Assembly (NCBI RefSeq): GCF_000283155.1
Contig: NW_004454209.1
Span: 16,150,695-16,214,694 of the forward strand
Length of the DNA: 64,000 nt
Direction: 5' to 3'
DNA from: Ceratotherium simum simum
Lineage: Eukaryota > Chordata > Mammalia > Perissodactyla > Rhinocerotidae
A model generated the notes under the pieces. The model saw only the letters and a program-made list of their open reading frames with translations, was not told the origin of the DNA and did not search any database. Each line of letters opens with the position of its first letter. Position 1 is the first letter of the stretch. Made by a program: the position numbers and the translations under genes. Shown piece by piece: positions 56,270 to 64,000 of this stretch.

Positions 56270-59205
56270 AAAAAAAAGGGAGGACAGTTTTTTTAGAGTG
56301 GTTTTAGGTTTACAACAAAATTGAGAGAAAGGTACAGAGATTTTTCATATACTTCCTGCCCCCACACATCCATTATCAACATCCCCACCAGAGTGGTACA
56401 TTTGTTACGTTGATGAATGTACACTGACACATCATAATTACCCAAAGTCCACAATTTACATTAGGGTTCACTCTTTGTGTTGTACGTTCTGTGGGTTCGG
56501 GCAAATGTATAATGACATGTATTCATCATTATAACATCATACAGAATATTTTCACTGCCCTAAAAATCCTCTCTGCTCTGCCTGTTGATGTCCTTTCACC
56601 CCACCCCTGGAAACCACTGATCTTTTTCCTGTCTCCATAGTTCTGCCTTTTCCAGAATGTCACATAGTTGGAATCATACATTATGTAGCCTCTTAAGATT
56701 AGCTTCTCTCACTTCCTAATGTGCATTTAAATTTCCTCCATGTCTTTTCATAGTTTGAAGGCTCATTTCTTTTTTGTGCTGAGTAATATTCCATTGTCTG
56801 GATATACCACAGTTTATTTATCCATTCACCTATGAAAACACATTTCGGTTGCTTCCAAGTTTGGGCAATTATGAATAAAGCTGCTGTAAGCATCCATTTG
56901 CAGGGTTTTGTGTGGATCTAAGTTTTCATATTCTTTGGATAAATACCAAGGAGTGAGATTCTTGGAATGTATATTAAGAGTATGTTTAGTTTTCTAAGAA
57001 ACCACCAAATTGTCTTCCAAAGTGGCTGTACCATTTGCATTCCTACCAGAATGAAGGAGAGTTCCTGTTGCTCCACATCCTCACCAGCGTTTGATGTTGT
57101 CAGTGTTCCAGATTTTGGCCATTCTAATAGGTGTGTGGTGGTATCTCGTTGCTGTTTTAATATGCATTTCCCTGGTGACATATGATATGGAGCATCTTTT
57201 CCTATGCTTCTTTGCCATCTATATATTTTATTTGGTGAAATTTGTGTTAAGGTCTTTGGCCCTTTTTTTAATTGGGTTATTTTCTTATTGCTGAGTTTTA
57301 AGAGTTCTTTGTATATTTTGGATGATCTTTTATCAGATGTATCTTTTGCAAATATTTTCTCCCGGTCTGTGGCTTTTCTTCTCAATCTCTTGATATTGCT
57401 TTTCACAGGGCAGAAATTTTTAATTTTAATGAATTCCAGCTTCTCAATTATTTCTTTCATGGATAGTGTCTTTGGTATTGTATCTAAAAAGCATCACCAT
57501 ACTCAAAGTCATCTAGATTTTCTCCTGTGTTATCTTCTAGGAGTTTCATAGTTTTGTATTGTACCTTTTGGTCTATGATTCATTTTGAGGTTTTTTTTTT
57601 TTTTTTTGGTGAGGAAGATCGGCCCTGAGCTAACATCTGCCAATCCTCCTCTTTTTGCTGAGGAAGACTGGCCGTGGGCTAACATCCATGCCCATCTTCC
57701 TCCACTTCATATGGGACACTGCCACAGCATGGCTTGCCAAGCGGTGCATTGGTGCGCGCCCGGGATCTGAGCCGGCAAACCCCCGGCTGCCGGAGCTGAG
57801 CACGCGCACTTAACCACTTGCGCCACTGGGCTGGCCCCCATTTTGAGTTAATTTTTGTGAAAGAGCTAAAGTCTGTGTCTAGATTCGTTTTTTTTTTTGC
57901 CTGTGGATCCCACTTGTTCCAGCACCGTTCATTGAAAAGACTGTCTTTTCTCAATTGTGTTGTCTTTTCTCCTTTGTCAAAGATCCGTCAATTATACTTA
58001 TGGGGGTCTATTTCTGGACTCTGTATTCTGTTCCATTGATCTGTCTATTCTTTCACCAATACTGCACTGTCTTGATTATACTGTAGCTTTATAGTACGTC
58101 TTGAAGTCTGGTAGTGTCAATCCTCCAACTTTTTGTTCTCTTTCAATGTTGAGTTGGCTATTTTGTATCTTTTGCCTCTCTGTATAAACTTTAGAATCAG
58201 TCTATTGATATCCACAAAATAACTTACTGAGATTTTGATTGGGATTGCATTGAATCTGTAGATCAAGTTGGGAAGAACTCTCATCTTGATGATATTGAGT
58301 CTTCCTATCCATGAACATGCAGTATCGATCTATTTAGTTCTTTGATTTTGTTCATCAGCATTTTTTAGTTTTTCTCATATAGATCTTTTACATATTTGTT
58401 AGATTTATACCTGAGTATTTCATTTTGTGTTTTTAATTTCAAAGTCCACTTGTTCATTTTTTGTATATAGGAAAGAAATTGACTTTTGTATATTTACTTT
58501 GTATCCTGCAACCTTGCAATAATTGCTTATTAATTAGTTCCAGGAATTTTTTTATCAGTTCTTTTGGATTTTCTATGGAGTCAATCATGTCATCTTTATT
58601 ATAAAACAAAGACAGTTTTATTTTTTCCTTCCCAATATCTATACCTTTTATTTTCTTTTGTTGTCTTATTGCACTAGCAAGAACTTCTAGTATGATGTTG
58701 AGAGGGAATATCCTTGCCTTGTATCTGATCTTAGTGGGAAAGCTTTGAGTTTGTCACCTTAAGTATGGTATTAGCTCTAGGTTTTTTGTAGATAGTCTTT
58801 ATCTTGAGAAAGTTCTCCTCTATTCCTAGTTTGCTGAGAGTTTTTATCATGTGTGGGTGTTAGATTTTTGTCAGATAATTTTTCTGCATCAATTTATATG
58901 ATCATGTGTTTTTCTTTTTTAGCTAATTGATGTGATGTTTATATTAATTGATTTTTTAACGTTGAACCAGCCTTGCATACCTGGGATAAATCCCACTTCG
59001 TCGTTGTGTATAATTCTTTTTATATTTTTTTGGATTCGATTTGCTAATATTTTGTTGAAGATTTTTGCATCTATGATCATGAGAGATAATGGTCTGTAGC
59101 TCTCTTTCCTTGTAACGTCTTTGTCTGGTTTTAGTAGTAGGGTAATGCTGGCCTCATAGAATGAGTTAGGAAGTATTCTCTGTGCTTCTTTCCTCTGAAT
59201 CTATA
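56270..59205 (-). mobile_element. Older L1, antisense, 5'-truncated and split by an ERE
   Basis: Reading in reverse: 3' UTR at 56270-56700 (GTTTTAGGTTTACAACAAAA, CCACCCCTGGAAACCACTGA), then ORF2 C-terminal region and more of ORF2 up to about 59205 (GGCCTCATAGAATGAGTTAGG). The frame is broken repeatedly; the longest piece is 180 codons at 56918-57460. About 2.7 kb of L1 plus a nested ERE. No clear target duplication. Older than the 33.4-kb copy. Confidence 0.9.
57590..57838 (-). mobile_element. ERE1-type SINE nested in the older L1
   Basis: T-run, GAGCTAACATCTGCCAATCC, GCCACAGCATGGCTTGCCAA, GCGCGCCCGGGATCTGAGCC and CACTGGGCTGGCCCC. Target duplication CATTTTGAG at 57581-57589 and 57839-57847. 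Removing it restores continuous L1 sequence. Confidence 0.93.
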
Positions 59206-60324
59206 TAACTTTTGACTGCTGAATTTTCACAAAAAAGTAGGTAGTACCTCCAAATATTCAGAGAACATGATTAGATTGTTAGTTTGGCATACTTACATTT
59301 AAAAGATTTTTAACATATATGGTTATCTTTGGCATCATTATCTTGGTATTCCTGAAGATTTTAAACTCCATAGTGTCTTTTTTTAAACAAATCTGGATAT
59401 CCATCAGCAAAACTATCTTTATTTTTCATCCAAGCGTAGTGATACCTATATAGTAAATGATGTGGAAAGTCATTTGGATAGGTCATACCCATGGAATTTC
59501 TATATGATAACAGTTTGCATTTGATTTACCACACACCATTTAGGTTACTGGATCCTTCCATTCCCCTGCATCATGTCATTCGTTTACATTAAAACACAGG
59601 AAGAAAAAGTTTCAATACTTTGGCTGCGTTTGTTCACATTAAAACACAAGAAAAAACAGTTTTAATGCATTAGCTGCGTTGCCTTGACTAATTGGGTCAT
59701 CAGGTCACACTGTGCAGCAGGGAAAGAGCAGAGTCTTGGGACTGTGTTGCTACTTTATATGGCATTTCAGGGGCATCTCAATTGCGTTGTGCACTGATGG
59801 ATAACTTTTTTTAAAGAAAATTATCCCCTCACCTTTATTAATCTTAGTTCTTATTCCAGTGCATTTGTAATGATGCTAGGATAAAGCTTGGTTATATAAA
59901 ACATTTTAAGTAACTTTGCCAGATTCTCTTCTGAACCTTTCTCATCTATATTTATCAGTGAAAAAATGGGAATTTTTGTCAATTGAGATGGCTGTTCCTG
60001 TAGGAATTCTTTTGCTTGTTTTGGATTTATAAAAAGCAAATACAGTAGGTCATTGTTGGTTAGTTGACTAACTAAATGACTGAAATAGAAACAAAAGTTA
60101 TATAATAGCTTGTATACCAGCTTCACAAATGTCTATAGACCATCAATTTATGAAATTTCTACCCAAAATGCCACCAATTCTGCTTTGCATACTCCCACAG
60201 ATTTTAAAACAAAAAAGGAGAGAAAGATTGTTGGCCTTTTTCTTGCTTTCATTTGTTTAACATTACTGGATTGTCCCATTTTATAGAAAAGCCTTTTATC
60301 TTAGTGAGAGAAGTATATGGTGTA
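59206..60324. other. Intron with a 50-bp tandem duplication
   Basis: Apart from the duplication at 59582-59681 no repeat or exon was recognised. A minus-strand 91-codon frame at 59851-60126 has no splice context and no family match. Confidence 0.4.
59582..59681 (+). repeat. Two tandem 50-bp units
   Basis: Unit 1 at 59582-59631 and unit 2 at 59632-59681 share GTT(T/C)ACATTAAAACACA near the start and GCTGCGTT at the end; about 80% alike. An old local duplication. Confidence 0.9.
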
Positions 60325-60560
60325 TGATTAGGAATGTGGGTTTTTGAATCAGATTTCCTGGATAAAACCTGAGCTCTGCTACTTATTAGATGAGTAAATT
60401 TAGGCAAATACTTTAACCTCTCTGGGCTGTATTTTGTTCATCTGTAAAATGGAGATAAAAATAATGCCTACTTCATATAGGATTGTTATGAGAATTAAAT
60501 GATAGCACATGTAAGTGCTTACAACATTTCCTGACATAAAAAGTTCACTTTCAGTGTTAG
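60325..60560 (+). mobile_element. MIR SINE, near complete
   Basis: TGAATCAGATTTCCTGGATA, CTCTGCTACTTATTAGATG, TTTGTTCATCTGTAAAATGG, AATAATGCCTACTTCATATA and GGATTGTTATGAGAATTAAA give the whole MIR core in order. Confidence 0.93.
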
Positions 60561-61379
60561 CTATTAATGCTATTGTTTTGTTGTTGAGATGAGTTTTCCT
60601 AACTGTATTGTTTAGATCAGAATGTCTTTGATTCTACCCACTCTGGCTTAAAGTATTTATTAGTTTAAATACCTCTTTGTTCCACAAATGATTTGTGGCA
60701 ACTGAAAATATATGTACTGTTAAAAATCATGGTGAAGGGAAAATGAGCATCAAATAACGAGTGTGAGACTGATGGAGATTCAATATAAATATATACATGC
60801 CATAAGGTCCTGTCTGCTTATCAAAGTTAATCTGCAGAATCAGCTTGGAGTTTCCTGGCAACCAAACTGCTATTGTATTTTATCCATAATATTCACTATT
60901 TTAAATTGATTAAGAACTTTATATTTCTTTCCAGACATTATAAGTTAACTTGTTTGGTTAGGCAAAATTTCATTCTTATAGTTTTAAATCCATCCCATTC
61001 TATGTTTTTTTTAACATTTTTAGGGTTTCTTTTCTCTTTTTCACTCTTCTCATTTGTGAATGCAAATACTCTATGTGGCAGAGAGAAGGAAAAGAAGAGG
61101 CACTTGCCAATGCAACTTGCATACATATATGTTCAGGTGATTGGCATAACCCGTTCATTATGATTATTTTATTTTTATTTTTTACTATTCATGTACTCTT
61201 AAGCTATTACAGGAGAATTGTATTCCATTAGTTGTTTTTCATCCCCAAATTAAAATTTCCAACTTTCTGGAAATTTGTCTCATTCACTTAACATTTTGGG
61301 CTTATCCTCAAGTTCTTGAGCCTTATATTCTAAAAAGTAAATTTTGTTTCTGATGCAGTAGTGGACACGCACAGTTTAA
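60561..61379. other. AT-rich intron, nothing recognised
   Basis: A 96-codon frame at 60873-61163 is chance. No exon or named repeat. Confidence 0.4.
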
Positions 61380-61765
61380 AGTTGCTAGCTTTATCACTGA
61401 GATTTATATTTGTCTCCTCGTAACAGAAACGAGAAATAACAACAGCATAAGCAAATCCAGAGGTAAGCAGTTCAGAGCTGTAAGGAAGCTTAACAAAGTT
61501 ATAAAGGATTCAGAATCCTGTCTTTGTACATTTTCCATCTTTAGCACTGGCTTACATCATTAAGGCTACAGAATGGCAGCTGGAGCTCCAGTAAACAGAT
61601 TTGTGATGGAGGAGAAAGGAAAAATGCAAGAACCAGAAAGGGGAAAAGAATTTGGGACAAGTGTCTGTCCCACTTTTAAAGAGCTCTCTTGGCAATCCTA
61701 CCCAATAATCCTTCCACTCACGTCTCTTTAGCTACCCCCAGCTAGAAGGGAGTCTTGGAAATGAT
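61380..61765 (+). repeat. Ancient interspersed repeat, unassigned
   Basis: GAATGGCAGCTGGAGCTCCA, GGGACAAGTGTCTGTCCCAC, TTTTAAAGAGCTCTCTTGGC and GGGAGTCTTGGAAATGATGG are words I associate with an old mammalian repeat; family unnamed. Confidence 0.45.
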
Positions 61766-62814
61766 GGCTTGAGAATATTCACATTGTTCCTAGAACTAAA
61801 CTGGAATTTTATTGGTAAGGAAGAATGGATATTGGAGAGAGAACTCACAGGCTCTGCCATAATTCTTGACTTGTCGTATCTTCTGTTTGGTAGGTGTTTA
61901 GTGTTGGTTATTTTTCAGCATCTTCTGTTTGAGCAGGTGCTATTGCCATTTTTAGGCAATAATATCCAAGTTTAGCTTTCTTAATTGAAAGCAAACCTCC
62001 TTTACTTGTTTACAAGAAGGAGAAACGTTAGGATTTTCTTACCTTCTTCGATCCAGCTGGGAGGCAGCAAGAGATTTCAAGAGGACTGGCAGTATGTTTT
62101 CCGACTTGGTTCCCTCAGTAGGATAAATCTGTTTTAAAATGTGCCAGACAGATGGTATTGTGTTTTTAAAAGTCTTCAGTGATCAAGTACACACCATAAA
62201 ATCCTGAATGATGAGGAAGAGCAGCCCTGTTTATGTAAAATGAGAGAAAAAAGTCTGTTCACCCTAACTTCCATTTGATTAAATGATGCTTTGTTCCGTT
62301 GGTTCAACTTTGGATACTGAGGATTTCCTGATGGGAATCAGGCATGCGTCACAGCTGTGGAGCAGATCGTACTTGTGTACTTAGCCAGTTCTGTCAGTAG
62401 TGGAAATGTGAAGGTATCTAAGCCTCAAAGGTACCACAGGTGAGATCCATACTATACATTGCTTTTATGAATGTTTCCCCTTTCCTTCATTATGGACTTA
62501 GAAGGAAGTAGTCTATTGTTTTTATACACAGCCACTGATTCTTTAAGGCGGTGATTTCTTATGTGATGTGTTTAACGTGCCAGTTTTTCTTTAAATGCTT
62601 CTGTTGCATTTTCAGGGAACTATTTGTATGTTAATATAACAGAAACCTTCCTGAACCTGCTAGGAAGAGAAGAAAATCACATGTTTTAATGACTGTATCT
62701 ACAGGGCTTTGGACATCTTTACAGGTTTTCGCACTAGGGTATGCAATGCAAGAAACCCCTGCATATTTATAACAAAACAGATATTGTGCCAAGGCCCCCA
62801 ATCATAACTGAGGT
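61766..62814. other. Intron, nothing recognised
   Basis: About 1 kb without an exon or named repeat. Confidence 0.4.
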
Positions 62815-62985
62815 TCTTATCTGAGAAGGCAATATGGTATTGCGGTTTAGAGAATAGTTTTGGTGTCATACACACCTGGATTTGAATCCTGGCCCTACCA
62901 TTTGGGCAAGTTATACCGTCTCTAAGCCTCAGTGGCCTCATCCATAGAGTTTCAAGAGACTAAAAATGAGACAATACATAGTAGA
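62815..62985 (+). mobile_element. MIR SINE
   Basis: GGTTTAGAGAATAGTTTTGG, CACCTGGATTTGAATCCTGG, CTACCATTTGGGCAAGTTAT and TCTAAGCCTCAGTGGCCTCA are the MIR 5' and core regions. Confidence 0.92.
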
Positions 62986-62989
62986 TGTT

Positions 62990-63462
62990 TCCCAGTGATG
63001 CCCTGCACTTATGTAATCTCCTCCCCTTGAGCCTGGGCTGAACTGAGTGAAATTGGGTTATAAAAATATTGTGGTTTCCATCTTGGGTGCTCTCTCACTC
63101 TCTTGGTTTGCTCTGGCTCTCTCTTATCCTCTCTTGAATTGCTTGCTTTGGGAGAAGTCAGCTGCCATATTTCTAGGCAGCCTTGCAGAGACTCACATGA
63201 GCTCTGTTGGAGGTGGATGTTTTGAAACCCGTCGACAGTCACTAAGTGAGCTCCCAGTTGAACTCTGACTTAACTACAGCCTACCCAGCCAGTGACTTGA
63301 TTGCACCCCTCAGTAGAGACCATAGCCAGAGGGACTCAGTTCAGCAGCACCCAGTTTCATGACCCACAGAAACTGTGAGATAATAAATATTTGTTGTTAT
63401 TTGTTTTAAACCACTAGGTTTGGGGTGATTTGTTACACAGTAATAGATAACTAATACAACAC
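62990..63462 (+). mobile_element. MLT1-type MaLR LTR
   Basis: CCTTGAGCCTGGGCTGAACT, TTCTAGGCAGCCTTGCAGAG, CAGAAACTGTGAGATAATAA, then AAACCACTAGGTTTGGGGTG and CAGTAATAGATAACTAATAC, the canonical MLT1 3' half with its AATAAA-like region. Confidence 0.88.
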
Positions 63463-64000
63463 ATAAAGAAGTTCACCTGTGCGTAGCAGGTAGCAAGTAC
63501 TACCAATCAAGAATCAGTAACACTATTCTCAAAACAAGAGAAGATCAGACTTAATCGAGCATTACAGGGTTATTCATGATGCACTGTACATCAGTTTCAA
63601 CATTTGTGTGCAGAGAGCTCAAGAATAAGCCTCATGGACAGTCCTTTGCCTGTTTTTGTAGATTGAAACATAAAAGGCAAAATATACCAGTTATCTGAGA
63701 ATTTTAAGATAACACAGGACGACGAAAACCCAAGAGGTCATGTAATTCTTTTTTCTACTTCAAAATAAGATGAAATTTAAATTACTGAAGGTGAGGGGAG
63801 ATAGATAGTAATTGGCAATATTCTTCCTCAGATTGACATAAAAGAATTGCTAAAACCTTTAAAAGTTCGATTGAGCAAAGTACAACAAGAGTTTGTATTT
63901 GTTACTTGAACAATTTGTTACTTAACAATGTTTGTTTGGGATCTTTATGTTTATTTAATTTACAAAAGGCCATCCCACAGATTGCAATATTTGCACTAAA
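63463..64000. other. Intron to the window end
   Basis: No exon or named repeat. Confidence 0.4.

Larger units (their letters stand above)
14897..64000 (+). other. CCDC91: CCDC91 intron downstream of the exon (5' part)
   Basis: Inferred. More than 49 kb follows the donor without a recognisable terminal exon, so this intron runs off the window. Human CCDC91 is also a large gene with very long introns (known), so this fits. All long open frames inside it are explained by L1 ORF2, ERV remnants or SINEs. Confidence 0.72.

Noticed and set aside
1020..57838. tRNA genes suggested by A/B-box-like sequences
   Set aside because: All lie in SINE heads (EREs and the 9475 SINE) with tails and target duplications; none folds as a complete tRNA by eye.
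60873..61163. 96-codon plus-strand frame, and a charged antisense frame over it
   Set aside because: No acceptor/donor pair, no recognisable family; not an exon of CCDC91.
1..64000. CRISPR arrays, operons, prophage or other bacterial systems
   Set aside because: Spliced exon, SINE/LINE content and absence of long frames show a mammalian genome; no regularly spaced repeats were seen.

Overview
The window looks like intronic DNA from a perissodactyl mammal (horse or rhinoceros group). About a dozen tRNA-Ser-type ERE SINEs, the characteristic SINE of that order, are scattered through it. They sit among L1 LINEs, MIR/L2, MaLR LTRs, MER3/MER20 and ancient ERVL-type remnants. There is no bacterial, viral or plasmid gene organisation. 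I cannot separate Equus from the rhinoceros/tapir line by eye.

Only one protein-coding segment stands out: a 114-bp plus-strand exon at 14783-14896 with a good polypyrimidine tract/AG acceptor and a GTAAGT donor. It translates to 38 residues of charged coiled coil (starting ETVKAAIIEEQ, ending EYVKEQKR) that I recognise as the C-terminal part of CCDC91 (p56, the GGA-binding partner of the trans-Golgi network). The other roughly 63.9 kb is the two flanking introns, both running off the window. Neither the previous exon nor the final CCDC91 exon was found.

Layout: 1-5.2 kb holds old repeats, a HAL1/L1 remnant and two EREs. At 6.3-7.8 kb a 100-N gap is followed at once by an apparently perfect 2 x 691-bp inverted repeat centred on (AT)n, which is probably an assembly fold-back. 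At 7.8-9.95 kb there is a nest of repeats: an L1 3' end with a CA microsatellite, and a SINE with a tRNA head and an RTE/BovB-like body. The exon lies at 14.8 kb. From 15 to 27 kb there are sparse MIR/MER/ERE copies and a small TTCTAGAA tandem cluster. A degenerate minus-strand ERVL-like provirus with paired LTR-like ends covers 27.3-30.7 kb. A 5'-truncated L1 with an 18-bp target duplication and an uninterrupted ORF2 tail covers 33.4-35.3 kb. Mostly unique sequence with L2/MIR/MER20 and a second ERV fragment covers 35-48 kb. MLT1 carrying a nested ERE lies at 51 kb. A second gap (160 N) at 55.3 kb falls exactly inside an ERE. An older L1 split by an ERE covers 56.3-59.2 kb, and MIR, an unclassified old repeat and MLT1 close the window.

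The genes do not form an operon or pathway here; the window is one exon of a Golgi-trafficking gene in repeat-laden intron. The items most worth a second look are the perfect palindrome next to a gap, the RTE-tailed SINE, the ERE subtype structure, and the TTCnnGAA cluster. I found no convincing new biological system. Repeat family names are from memory and were not checked against a repeat library; boundaries without a stated target-site duplication are approximate.
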